A stretch of DNA of 64,000 nucleotides, taken from Bacteroidota bacterium (GTDB lineage Bacteria > Bacteroidota > Ignavibacteria > Kryptoniales > JAKASW01). The stretch spans positions 200,247 through 264,246 of the forward strand of contig JAJYIT010000001.1 in assembly GCA_021789975.1 (NCBI GenBank). The letters are read 5' to 3'. Each line of letters opens with the position of its first letter. Positions within the stretch are counted from its first letter, which is position 1. The translations under genes and the position numbers were made by a program. Positions 43,260 to 52,113 of this stretch are shown piece after piece. The notes beneath the pieces are model-generated. The model was not told the DNA's origin and did no database searches. It saw only the letters and a program-made list of their open reading frames with translations.

Positions 43260-43984
43260 ATACCCAGGAATTGTGGAAGAAATATTCGAAGCGCAAGACG
43301 TCTACAGTCAAAAAGGAGCTGGTCCTCGCCTACCTGCAACTTGTGAAGTTCGCTGCTCGAGCGGTAAACCTTCCGTCCCATTGCGTATTCAACAACGACG
43401 ATCTGATGAGCATAGGTATCATCGGCCTTAGTGAAGCAATAGAGCGATTCGATCCGTCAAGAGGAGTGAAATTCGAAACGTTTGCCTCACAAAGAATCCG
43501 AGGGATCATGCTCGATGAAATAAGAAAAGTTGATTGGATCCCAAGATCCGTCCGCGACAAATACAAAAAAGCATCGAAGTCTCTTAGTGCACTGGATATG
43601 AACAGCATAGATGGGGAGAAATATGTTCAGGCCATAAACATGCCTATCGGAAAATTCGAGCAAATCAAGGGATACTTGGCGAACGCCGATGCGGTCTCCC
43701 TGACAAGAACCATCGGTGATGGTATGACGCTCGAAGATATAATCAGCGGCGATAACGAAGTTGTAGAGGGATTTGAAGATGCAGAGCTGAAAGAGCACCT
43801 GGTGAAATTGCTCAAAGGACTTCCCGAAAGGGAGCGTCTCGTTGTCACGCTATACTACTATGAGGAACTTACTTTCAAGGAAATTGGAAAGACGCTCGGC
43901 ATAAGCGAGTCGAGAGTTTCTCAGATTCATTCTGAAGTCATCGCAAAACTAAAGGACGAGATCAGTAAGGTCATCGAACTATGA
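43256..43984 (+). CDS. fliA: Flagellar sigma factor sigma28 (FliA)
   Basis: FliA directs transcription of late flagellar and chemotaxis genes. The 242 residues show region 2 (YLQLVKFAARAV, DLMSIGIIGLSEAIERFDPS, FETFASQRIRGIMLDEIR), region 3 and region 4 (LPERERLVVTLYYYEELTF, KEIGKTLGISESRVSQIHSE). The anti-sigma FlgM is not in this window. It overlaps its neighbours on both sides. Confidence 0.96.
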   Translation: MNTQELWKKYSKRKTSTVKKELVLAYLQLVKFAARAVNLPSHCVFNNDDLMSIGIIGLSEAIERFDPSRGVKFETFASQRIRGIMLDEIRKVDWIPRSVRDKYKKASKSLSALDMNSIDGEKYVQAINMPIGKFEQIKGYLANADAVSLTRTIGDGMTLEDIISGDNEVVEGFEDAELKEHLVKLLKGLPERERLVVTLYYYEELTFKEIGKTLGISESRVSQIHSEVIAKLKDEISKVIEL

Positions 43985-45147
43985 TTGAGATCGGACAATT
44001 GAAAGAAAAACTTGTATCGATAAGAGATCTCCCCACGTTTCCTTCGACGGCACTTGAAGTGATGCGTCTTGCAAGCGACGCTGATAATAGCGCGGCAGAG
44101 CTTTCAAGGATTATCTCTAAAGACCCGCCCTTGGCGGTAAGGATTCTTAAAGTCGCCAATTCACCCTATTACGGTTTTGCAAGGAAAATATCTACGATAG
44201 AGTGGGCTATCGTGGCACTCGGTTTTGAAACCCTTCGCGAGACAGTCTTGTCACTTACGCTGATAGACCTTTTCAGAGGGGCGGGGCTAAAGTACTTTGA
44301 CCCGCGGTTGTTCTGGCGGCATGCAGAAGACACGGCATCTGCCTCACGTGCTATCGCCAAAGAAACAAGATACAGGCTCCCGGGAGAAGCATACACCGCG
44401 GGACTCCTCCACGATATCGGGACCCTGGTCCTCTATAAATACTTCGGAGAAGATTTCGAGGAAATACAGAGACTCATTCACGAAGAAAACGTCCAGCAGT
44501 CCCAGGCTGAACTGGCAGTCATAGGAGCTAGTCACGGCGAAGTGGGTGCATGGCTTGCAAACCGCTGGAGCTTCCCACCCTATTTCGTCGAGGCGATAAG
44601 GTACCACCATACTCCGGCATATGCCGAAGTGAATCCGACGCTGATTTCGATCGTTCACATAGCCGACCAGCTTGCGTGTGTCTCCGGGTATTGTTGTTCC
44701 GATCGACCGCTTAAGCTTGATTACTCGGCGATTCAGCTCATAGGCATCGAAAAGCTTGGCGTATCGCTGAAATCTCTCGCTGACAAGTACATATCGGACG
44801 ACATCTCCGCAATGGTAAAGGTTCATCTTCCGGCTGACGGATCGTATCCCGGTGGTGCCGCCGGACCGTTCGGGATTCACCAGAAGCAGGAAACCCAGAG
44901 GCAGATTGATGATGAGACTCTCAGAAGGTTTTTCAAAGACGCGATCAAGCTTCTTCCTTCAGCAGAGAGACTTGTTTTGACTTTGAAGCTCTATGAAGGC
45001 CTTGAGTTGCACCAGGTGGCGAGCGTGCTCGGCTACGAAGAAGCGAAAGTTGCTGAGGATTATAGTAGCGCGATTTCTGTACTGCAACAGATGGCACAAA
45101 GGGCAATACAAACGAACAGGTTGGACCAATGGAAAATGAGCTACTGA
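43981..45147 (+). CDS. HDOD-domain protein with C-terminal sigma region-4-like segment
   Basis: The 388-residue protein has an HDOD domain (about 1-260), including LPTFPSTALEVMRLASDADN, ILKVANSPYYGFARKIST and AGLLHDIGTLVLYKYF. HDOD proteins act in signalling and regulation. After a linker, residues about 314-372 read LLPSAERLVLTLKLYEGLEL followed by HQVASVLGYEEAKVAEDYSS. This lines up with region 4 of the adjacent FliA (LPERERLVVTLYYYEELTF). The combination suggests that it competes with or modulates sigma28, but that is inference. It overlaps fliA by four bases and the next HDOD gene by 19. Confidence 0.85.
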   Translation: MIEIGQLKEKLVSIRDLPTFPSTALEVMRLASDADNSAAELSRIISKDPPLAVRILKVANSPYYGFARKISTIEWAIVALGFETLRETVLSLTLIDLFRGAGLKYFDPRLFWRHAEDTASASRAIAKETRYRLPGEAYTAGLLHDIGTLVLYKYFGEDFEEIQRLIHEENVQQSQAELAVIGASHGEVGAWLANRWSFPPYFVEAIRYHHTPAYAEVNPTLISIVHIADQLACVSGYCCSDRPLKLDYSAIQLIGIEKLGVSLKSLADKYISDDISAMVKVHLPADGSYPGGAAGPFGIHQKQETQRQIDDETLRRFFKDAIKLLPSAERLVLTLKLYEGLELHQVASVLGYEEAKVAEDYSSAISVLQQMAQRAIQTNRLDQWKMSY

Positions 45148-45986
45148 GAGAAAAAGTTCAGAACATCATTCAGCTTCCTGCATTGCCCACAATCGCGTTG
45201 GAGGTGGCTTCGCTGATAGACAATCCGAAAACGAGCGTGGCAAAACTCACGAATGTTATTTCGACGGACCAGGTTTTGACGGCAAAGGTGTTGAAGATCG
45301 CAAACTCTCCTTTTTATGGTTTTCAGAGGAAGATTTCGACGCTTGACTTCGCGATAATGGTTCTAGGGTTCGATTCCCTCAAGGAAATTCTACTTAGCAT
45401 TTCGCTCATAAATGCCTTCAGGAAAAGACAGGACAAGCGGTTTGATTCGCGGGAGTTTTGGAAGCACTCTCTTGCAACCGGTATTGGAGCCCGAACGATC
45501 GCAAGGCAGCTTGGCTACAGGATCAGCGGCGAATCATTCGTGGCGGGTTTGCTGCATGACATCGGGATACTGGTAACCTATCAATACTTTCACGATGACT
45601 TCATAAGGATTGTAGACGCGGTCAGAGAAGGAAAATCGACATTCCAGGACATGGAGAAAGCAGTATTGCTGGCCACCCACGCTGAAATAGGCGGCTGGCT
45701 TGCGGAACGATGGAACCTGCCGGACCAGCTCACCGAGGCGATTAGATTCCACCATAGGCCCGAACTCGCAGAGAAAAACCCGCAGCTTGCCGCACTGGTT
45801 CACTTTGTCGACTTCCTGTGCCACAAAGTTGGAGTCGGTGCACTTTCGTACGAGACATCGAAAGAATATGATCCGAATGCTCTCAAACTGCTCGGCGTGC
45901 CGGAGGACGAGCTAACTCAGGCATTTTACGATTCATTCGGTTCAAAGCTGCGCGAAGATTTGGACCGCACATTCGTGGGGATATAG
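45129..45986 (+). CDS. Second HDOD-domain protein
   Basis: A 285-residue protein consisting of one HDOD domain with LPALPTIALEVASLIDNPKT, VLKIANSPFYGFQRKIST and AGLLHDIGILVTYQYF. It is a clear paralogue of the gene just upstream but lacks its sigma-4-like tail. HDOD proteins often work with kinases or c-di-GMP systems; here a GAF histidine kinase gene follows by a TAGTG overlap. Function in motility is inferred from position. Confidence 0.9.
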   Translation: MENELLREKVQNIIQLPALPTIALEVASLIDNPKTSVAKLTNVISTDQVLTAKVLKIANSPFYGFQRKISTLDFAIMVLGFDSLKEILLSISLINAFRKRQDKRFDSREFWKHSLATGIGARTIARQLGYRISGESFVAGLLHDIGILVTYQYFHDDFIRIVDAVREGKSTFQDMEKAVLLATHAEIGGWLAERWNLPDQLTEAIRFHHRPELAEKNPQLAALVHFVDFLCHKVGVGALSYETSKEYDPNALKLLGVPEDELTQAFYDSFGSKLREDLDRTFVGI

Positions 45987-47437
45987 TGAACTCAAATTCG
46001 GAGAACGAGATGGTTAAGGTCGGAGTAACGACCAAACGGGGTGAGACTGCAAAAGCCGAGGCTTTGAAGAAAGACTCCCGGCATTCTGCCGCCAATGTTG
46101 ATGCTGCCATAGAGCGATTTATGGAAAGCCGTGAAAGCTACATCCACGCGCTCGAAACAACCGTAGCGGCATTGAAACGGGAATTGGATCTGCATGAGAG
46201 ATCCCAAAGCGATATCAAGCACTCGCTCGACGAGCTCATTGCGATGCAGCGACTCGGCAATGCGATCAGCACGGCAACCGGCGCCGTTGCGGTGTTCGCT
46301 TCGCTGCAGGACTTGACCAGGCAGGTGGTACCGGTGGAAGAGAGTATGATATTCGAGACTGAGGCATCGAAGGCACATGCGGAACCATTCGTCCAGGAAT
46401 GCTCGGATCGCCTGCTCAAAGGTACTCAGCATTTGTTGGAGGAGGGAATCCTCGACTGGGTGATAGAACAGAAGAAAACGACTGTGGTCCCGGACCTTGA
46501 TGCATCCGTAGGAGATTTGGGTGAGAGAAACTACGTGGTTGTTCCTCTCGTGTTGCGCAACGAGTCGATCGGAGTTTACGTGATACGGACTGAAAAAATT
46601 CGAAGGTCCTTCTCCGACCATGAGCTCATGCTGCTCGGTATTCTTGCGAATGAGGCCGCGGTCGCAATTGAAAACCTGCGAAACATTGAGCGCCTTCAGA
46701 AGGCTAACGAAGAACTCAAGCAGTCCCAGGCTCAAATGCTCCAAACCGCAAAGCTTGCTTCGCTGGGAGAGCTTGCGGGCGGCATCGCGCATGAGATAAA
46801 CAATCCTCTCCAGATCCTTCTGGGTCATGTGGCATTGCTTTCGCAGGGCCGTGATGTACAACAGCGTGTCGCGATAATCAGGGACCAGGTGCAGCGGATC
46901 GCACAGATCACACACCAGCTCGTCTCGTTCTCGCGCAGCGTTCCGCAGGAACTTGAGCATGAGATGGTCAATGTGAATTGGGCCGTTAACGAGATGATCG
47001 CGCTCGTCGATTATCAGTTCAAGAACCGTGCAATAGAGTTTAATCTTCGGTTTTCTGATTCGATACCCCCGCTGGAATCGAACAAGAACTACCTGCAACA
47101 GGCGTTCTTGAACATACTCATCAACGCGAAAGACGCAATGCCCAACGGCGGCGTCATGACGATCACGACGGAGTGCCGGGGAGATAGAGTCTTTTTAGAA
47201 TTTGCGGACACGGGATCCGGAATAAAGAAAGAAGTTATCCAAAAAATATTCGAGCCGTTTTTTACAACCAAGGAACCCGGGAAGGGTACTGGTCTCGGCC
47301 TTCCGATTACCAGAGGGATAATCAGGAAATTTGGCGGTGATATAACCGTTCAGAGCCAGGAGGGGCAAGGCACAAAATTCACCATCATTTTGCCGATGAG
47401 AATAATTCACCGCTCAGACTCCGGAGTCAATCTATGA
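45986..47437 (+). CDS. GAF-domain sensor histidine kinase
   Basis: A soluble 483-residue kinase. It has an N-terminal coiled coil, a GAF domain (about 85-230), a second coiled coil, then HisKA with His in [13 protein letters not shown]. The HATPase domain has N-box [15 protein letters not shown]1 DTGSGIKKE and G2 [11 protein letters not shown]. It has no receiver domain. Possible partners are the REC-Hpt and REC proteins at 57882-58996 or the NtrC-type regulator at 1739. It starts at a GTG overlapping the preceding stop. Confidence 0.92.
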   Translation: MNSNSENEMVKVGVTTKRGETAKAEALKKDSRHSAANVDAAIERFMESRESYIHALETTVAALKRELDLHERSQSDIKHSLDELIAMQRLGNAISTATGAVAVFASLQDLTRQVVPVEESMIFETEASKAHAEPFVQECSDRLLKGTQHLLEEGILDWVIEQKKTTVVPDLDASVGDLGERNYVVVPLVLRNESIGVYVIRTEKIRRSFSDHELMLLGILANEAAVAIENLRNIERLQKANEELKQSQAQMLQTAKLASLGELAGGIAHEINNPLQILLGHVALLSQGRDVQQRVAIIRDQVQRIAQITHQLVSFSRSVPQELEHEMVNVNWAVNEMIALVDYQFKNRAIEFNLRFSDSIPPLESNKNYLQQAFLNILINAKDAMPNGGVMTITTECRGDRVFLEFADTGSGIKKEVIQKIFEPFFTTKEPGKGTGLGLPITRGIIRKFGGDITVQSQEGQGTKFTIILPMRIIHRSDSGVNL

Positions 47438-48111
47438 CACCTGCCATGTTATTCCTGTTTCTGACCGATACTACATCGGTTAACATCAGGGCACTTGTCG
47501 CCAAAGATATGGACCGCGCTGCTTTTCACTCAGACTCCGTGCAGAATTTAGCTGTCGTACATCATCCGTTCGGATTATCCGACATGGTCCTTATCACAGA
47601 GCTCTCTGTCATTCTCATGATGGCAATTCTGTTTGTGCTGCTCATAGTGCACTTCCGAAAAGTGTCCAAAGAGCAGCGACAAAAAATCACGAACGAGCAT
47701 ATTGCTGAGATGAGCCGACAGCAGGTAATCTCGAAGGCCGAAATCGAGAGAATCCTGGAACAGATCACGGCTGAAAAGAACAAAACCGCAGGGAACCTGC
47801 CGGAGAATGTCTATGTCACGCGAGACGGCAGGCTCGACTCACGTGCGGCGATTCACGAGATAGCTCGAACCCACGGTCTCGAATCGGAGCGCCTCAATTT
47901 CGCAATCTCTTATGCGTCAAGAGCGGCAAACAAGAACGGATCGAGATTCAAAGAAGCGTTCGCGATGGTAGACGAAGGAACCGATCTCAACGTCCTTGCA
48001 AGACAGCTCAACATGGGGAAAGGCGAACTGGAATTGATACTGGCGCTGAAGAAAACGAAGATCGCCAATTCGAGACGTCCAACCGGTCTGAAAGGAGAAT
48101 CTTCAAGATGA
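47434..48111 (+). CDS. Membrane protein with DUF2802-like C-terminus
   Basis: The 225-residue protein has one membrane helix (about 53-72, TELSVILMMAILFVLLIV), a coiled coil (about 75-115) and a C-terminal helical block. LARQLNMGKGELELILALKK resembles the DUF2802 domain found in flagellar loci of other bacteria. The first 40 residues are not clearly hydrophobic at the very start. It overlaps both neighbours by four bases and is part of the operon. Its role is unknown. Confidence 0.65.
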   Translation: MTPAMLFLFLTDTTSVNIRALVAKDMDRAAFHSDSVQNLAVVHHPFGLSDMVLITELSVILMMAILFVLLIVHFRKVSKEQRQKITNEHIAEMSRQQVISKAEIERILEQITAEKNKTAGNLPENVYVTRDGRLDSRAAIHEIARTHGLESERLNFAISYASRAANKNGSRFKEAFAMVDEGTDLNVLARQLNMGKGELELILALKKTKIANSRRPTGLKGESSR

Positions 48112-48857
48112 TTAAAGGGATTTACACAAGCGCACTCGGCTTGATACCACTCGAGAAGCGTTTGGAGGTAATCGCGAACAACCTTGCGAACGTTAATACA
48201 ACTGCCTTCAAGAGGGATGATGCGTTTTCTAACGAACTGATTTCTGCAAGCCAGCTCTTTAGAGACGGCACCCCGGATCCGACAGTGAATGATTTGGCCC
48301 AACAGACATACACGGATTTTTCACAGGGCCCTTTGCAGCAGACAAGCAACCCGCTCGATCTGGCCCTTGACGGGCAGGGATTCTTCGTTGTGCAGACAGC
48401 AAATGGACCCATGCTGACGCGCGACGGCTCGTTCACACTTCCACAGGACGGAACGCTTGAAACCCGCGATGGCGCAGCCGTCATGGGTACTGAAGGACCG
48501 ATACGAATCAACAATGTCGACCAACTGCAGAGAAATCAACTGGTCATTCAACCCGACGGCGTTATTAAGGCGGGCAACAATGTCTACGGCCAAATCGAGG
48601 TGGTCGTTCCCGGTAGCTATAGTCAACTCTCCAAAGCCGGCGGAAATCTCTACCAATTGCAGGAAGGTGGATCACTCCAGCAGGTCAATGAGTCGCCAGT
48701 TTCAATAAAACAGGGATATCTTGAGGGCTCGAATGTGAATGCCATTGACGAAATGGTGGCGATGATTCAGCTTCAGTCTGATTTCCAGGCAGGCCAAAAA
48801 TCCATCCAGAGTCAGGACCAGTCGTTGACACAGGCGAATCAAGTGGGCCAGGTCTAA
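48108..48857 (+). CDS. flgF: Flagellar rod protein FlgF
   Basis: A rod/hook family protein of 249 residues: ANNLANVNTTAFKRDDAF near the N-terminus, LDLALDGQGFFVVQT, a TRDGSFTLPQDGTLE block and the C-terminal GSNVNAIDEMVAMIQLQSDF. It comes just before flgG, as FlgF does, and is the shorter of the two. It overlaps the upstream gene as ATGA. Confidence 0.92.
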   Translation: MIKGIYTSALGLIPLEKRLEVIANNLANVNTTAFKRDDAFSNELISASQLFRDGTPDPTVNDLAQQTYTDFSQGPLQQTSNPLDLALDGQGFFVVQTANGPMLTRDGSFTLPQDGTLETRDGAAVMGTEGPIRINNVDQLQRNQLVIQPDGVIKAGNNVYGQIEVVVPGSYSQLSKAGGNLYQLQEGGSLQQVNESPVSIKQGYLEGSNVNAIDEMVAMIQLQSDFQAGQKSIQSQDQSLTQANQVGQV

Positions 48858-48918
48858 GAAATGAATTTGAGAGATTGAGAAGGTAAAAAGTGAGGAACAA
48901 CAGAACCGGAGGTAAGAG

Positions 48919-49710
48919 ATGTACAGAGCACTGAAAACAGCGGCGACAGGAATGTATGCGCAGCAGCTCAACGTGGATGCCATTGCTAACAACATTGCAA
49001 ACGTCAATACGACCGCGTTCAAAGAGACGCGGGTCGAATTCCAGGACCTGATGTATCAGACTATCCGCGCAACGGGTATTCCGGATCAGCAGGGAGGAAC
49101 TCCGCCTGCGGAGCTACAGGTCGGTGACGGTACAATCCCGTCCGCAACGACAAAGGACTTTGGCCAGGGAGACCTCACTCCTACCCAGAATCCGTTAGAC
49201 TTTGGAATACAGGGGGACGGATTCTTTATGATAAGAAAGCCTGACGGGACGGAGGCCTACACCCGCGATGGTTCTTTCAAGGTATCCGCCGACGGAAATA
49301 TCGTTACGTCGGATGGCTACATTGTCGAGCCGGGATTAACCATACCACAGGACGTGACCGCTCTGCAGGTAAGCAGCGACGGTACGGTCCAGGCTACTGT
49401 GTCTGGCCAAACAAACCCCGTAACGCTGGGACAGCTACAGTTGGCAAAGTTCATCAACCCCGCTGGTCTCAGTGCGATTGGCAACAACCTGTATGTGGAA
49501 ACTCCTGCATCCGGAACGCCGATCCTGGGCAATCCCTCCTCAACAGGTTTCGGCGGTATTCAGCAGGGCTATCTGGAGTCGTCCAACGTTTCAATTGTGG
49601 ATGAAATGGTGAAAATGATCGAGGCTGAGAGAGCCTATGAGCTCAACTCGAAAACCATCCAGACCGCGAATAACATGATCCAGCTTGCCGACAATCTGAA
49701 AACTTCTTAA
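48919..49710 (+). CDS. flgG: Flagellar distal rod protein FlgG
   Basis: FlgG forms the distal rod. The 263 residues have MYRALKTAATGMYAQQLNVD, ANNIANVNTTAFKETRVEF, the PLDFGIQGDGFFMI block and the C-terminal SSNVSIVDEMVKMIEAERAY. A strong GGAGGTAAGAG site precedes the ATG. It follows flgF by 61 bases and precedes flgA. Confidence 0.96.
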   Translation: MYRALKTAATGMYAQQLNVDAIANNIANVNTTAFKETRVEFQDLMYQTIRATGIPDQQGGTPPAELQVGDGTIPSATTKDFGQGDLTPTQNPLDFGIQGDGFFMIRKPDGTEAYTRDGSFKVSADGNIVTSDGYIVEPGLTIPQDVTALQVSSDGTVQATVSGQTNPVTLGQLQLAKFINPAGLSAIGNNLYVETPASGTPILGNPSSTGFGGIQQGYLESSNVSIVDEMVKMIEAERAYELNSKTIQTANNMIQLADNLKTS

Positions 49711-49725
49711 AGAGTCGGGCCGAAC

Positions 49726-50430
49726 ATGAAGAACACAATTTTAGGTATCATCACAACTTTGCTCCTCATCTCTGTCTCTGAGTCCACTGCACAGACGGTG
49801 AGTGGAGCGGCAATCAAGGACGCAGTTGCGTCGTACATCAAACAGTCTCTCCCACGGTTCGTGGAGACCATGATTGATTTTCAAGACGTAAAGACATCTT
49901 ATCCGGTCGGATATAAGAGGTATCACCTGGTAGTGAATTCCGTCAATTCTGTCACGCTAAAAGGGGTTGTCACTTTTCTTGTGAAGGCGACTGCTGTTGG
50001 AAAAGAGAAGGGATTCAGCCAGGTAATTCCGGTTGTCGCAGATATAAGGACCTTCCAGAATGTCCTGGTAAGCTCTCAAACAATACAACCTCATGCAGTG
50101 ATTTCCGCTGACGAAGTAACATCGGTGAAGACGGAGACTACGGGATTGCCGAATCCTGTGACAAATCTTGCCGAACTAAACGGCAAGTGGTCGTCAAGGT
50201 GGATTCAGAGCGGGAGGGCTCTGACGTTCGATATGTTCGAAGATGAGCCGGTAGTCAAACGAGGAGATGCCGTGACAATCATATATAAGACGAAGAACGT
50301 GGTCGTTCAGGAACAGGGAAGCGCAGTCCAGGATGGCCGGTTGAACGATATCATTACCGTCATTAACGAGTACCGTGACAACCTGCGCGGACGCGTGATA
50401 GGTAAGGGCGAAGTAGTTTTGGTGAATTGA
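49726..50430 (+). CDS. flgA: P-ring assembly chaperone FlgA
   Basis: FlgA assists P-ring formation in the periplasm. The 234-residue protein has a signal peptide (about 1-22, ending STAQ) and a C-terminal SAF domain with SQTIQPHAVISADEVTSVK and a terminal NIRGRVIG-like stretch (DNLRGRVIGKGEVVLV). It lies in the usual flgG-flgA-flgH-flgI order. Confidence 0.88.
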   Translation: MKNTILGIITTLLLISVSESTAQTVSGAAIKDAVASYIKQSLPRFVETMIDFQDVKTSYPVGYKRYHLVVNSVNSVTLKGVVTFLVKATAVGKEKGFSQVIPVVADIRTFQNVLVSSQTIQPHAVISADEVTSVKTETTGLPNPVTNLAELNGKWSSRWIQSGRALTFDMFEDEPVVKRGDAVTIIYKTKNVVVQEQGSAVQDGRLNDIITVINEYRDNLRGRVIGKGEVVLVN

Positions 50431-50449
50431 AGAAAGCAGGAGGACGAAA

Positions 50450-51013
50450 ATGAAATACGTATGGCTGATCCCATTTGTGGCAAGCGCCGCCTTTGCACAG
50501 GTTATGCAAAATCCAAGTAATTCGCTCTTTTCGGATTACAAGGCGTTTAGAGTGGGGGATGCAGTGACCGTGATCGTGACTGAACAGACGTCTGCTTCCA
50601 AAGACGCATCTACAAGTACAAGCCGTCAAAGCACAATCAACGGGAGCGCCGCTGCGACGCTCGGCACTAGGACCCTTCCTTCTGCAGGATTGCAGCTCGG
50701 TACAGACAATGAATTCAAGGGGAACGGTTCGGCAAGTGAGACCGGCGATGTTCAGACTATTATCAGCGCGCGAGTATTGAAAGTCGACCGATACGGAAAT
50801 TTGGAGATACAGGGGAGCCGGCTAATCTCGATTAACGGTCAGGCACAGACTCTAACTCTTAGCGGATCCGTCCGCCCTTCGGATATTCAATCCGACAATA
50901 CCGTTTACTCGTACCAGATCGCTGGCGCAAAAATAGTTTTCACAGGATCGGGCTCGATAAACGATTCACAGAGCCCGGATTGGTTAATGAAATTCTTCAA
51001 CTGGCTTTTCTGA
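50450..51013 (+). CDS. flgH: Flagellar L-ring protein FlgH, apparently not a lipoprotein
   Basis: FlgH forms the outer-membrane L ring. The 187-residue protein has LFSDYKAFRVGDAVTVIVTE, DVQTIISARVLKVDRYGNLE and IQGSRLISINGQ, the FlgH core. It has a signal peptide ending FVASAAFAQ but no cysteine anywhere. The lipid-anchored Cys of most FlgH proteins is therefore missing and signal peptidase I cleavage is likely. It follows flgA by 19 bases with a GGAGG site. Confidence 0.93.
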   Translation: MKYVWLIPFVASAAFAQVMQNPSNSLFSDYKAFRVGDAVTVIVTEQTSASKDASTSTSRQSTINGSAAATLGTRTLPSAGLQLGTDNEFKGNGSASETGDVQTIISARVLKVDRYGNLEIQGSRLISINGQAQTLTLSGSVRPSDIQSDNTVYSYQIAGAKIVFTGSGSINDSQSPDWLMKFFNWLF

Positions 51014-51021
51014 GGCTTGAA

Positions 51022-52113
51022 ATGAAAAAGACTTTGATTTTCCTTCTCTCCCTGGCTTCACTTGCATATGCAACGAGAATAAAAGACATCGCATACGTCA
51101 GGGGAGTAAATGACTACCAGGTCATAGGCTACGGTCTTGTGGTTGGCCTGAACGGTACCGGCGACTCACAGATGTCCATATTCACAGAGCAGTCTGTTTC
51201 AAGCATGCTCAAGAGGTTCGGTGTCACGGTTCCGGAGTCTCAATTCAGAATGAGAAATGTGGCGGCAGTGATGGTGACTGCCTCCATCCCACCGTTTGCG
51301 AGCCGGGGCGCATCAATCGATGTCATAGTGTCTTCGATGGGAGATGCAATGAGCCTGCAGGGTGGCGCGCTTCTGTTGACTGACCTTATCGGTCAAGATG
51401 GGAAGACATATGCGACTGCGCAAGGCCCGCTGTCCGTCGGAGGATTTGATATTCGTGCCGCCGGAACAGAAATTCAAAGAAATTTCACGACTACCGGAAG
51501 GATTCCAAACGGGGGCCTCGTCCAGCAGTCCCCACCGATAGATTTTGTCAGCACTAGCTGGAAGCTGGCGATCGTCTTATCCCAGGAAGACTTTGCAACC
51601 GCGGATCGTGTCGCCAACGCCATAAACAAAAGTGTCGGTTCGACGGTTGCAGACGCGATCAACGGGGGAACCGTAAATGTCCAGATCCCACAGAACTATC
51701 AGTCTAAAGACAAAGTGGTACAGTTCATTGCTCAAATCGAATCTCTGCAAGTGGTGCCTGATGTAGTCGCGAGAGTTGTGATAAACGAGAGGACCGGCAC
51801 AGTAGTTGTCGGCCAGAACGTCACGGTGCTTCCGGTGGCTATATCGCATGGAAACCTGAACATTGAAATCCAGGCCTACCATGTGATCTCACAGCCTGCG
51901 CCGTTCTCACAGGGACAGACCGTTGTTACGCGAGCAGCTACCGCACAGGTGTCGCAGGGAGGAAACTCCATGGTTGCGATAAACGGGGCTGCCACTGTCC
52001 AGAATATTGCCACTGCTCTAAACTCGCTTAAGGTGAGACCGCGTGATATCATCGCGATCTTTCAGGCGTTAAAAGCTGCAGGCGCGCTGAAGGCACAATT
52101 GGTAATCATGTAG
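51022..52113 (+). CDS. flgI: Flagellar P-ring protein FlgI
   Basis: FlgI forms the periplasmic P ring around the rod. The ATG at 51022 gives a signal peptide (MKKTLIFLLSLASLAYA) and a mature start TRIKDIAYVRGVNDYQVIGY. GLVVGLNGTGDSQMSIFTEQ and VVARVVINERTGTVVVGQ further identify the family. The length is 363 residues. A longer frame from 50980 would overlap flgH without a signal peptide start. Confidence 0.97.
   Translation: MKKTLIFLLSLASLAYATRIKDIAYVRGVNDYQVIGYGLVVGLNGTGDSQMSIFTEQSVSSMLKRFGVTVPESQFRMRNVAAVMVTASIPPFASRGASIDVIVSSMGDAMSLQGGALLLTDLIGQDGKTYATAQGPLSVGGFDIRAAGTEIQRNFTTTGRIPNGGLVQQSPPIDFVSTSWKLAIVLSQEDFATADRVANAINKSVGSTVADAINGGTVNVQIPQNYQSKDKVVQFIAQIESLQVVPDVVARVVINERTGTVVVGQNVTVLPVAISHGNLNIEIQAYHVISQPAPFSQGQTVVTRAATAQVSQGGNSMVAINGAATVQNIATALNSLKVRPRDIIAIFQALKAAGALKAQLVIM

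Noticed and set aside
45992-47098. 368-codon minus-strand ORF opposite the GAF kinase
   Set aside because: The plus strand encodes a complete kinase with all motifs; the antisense product shows no family features.
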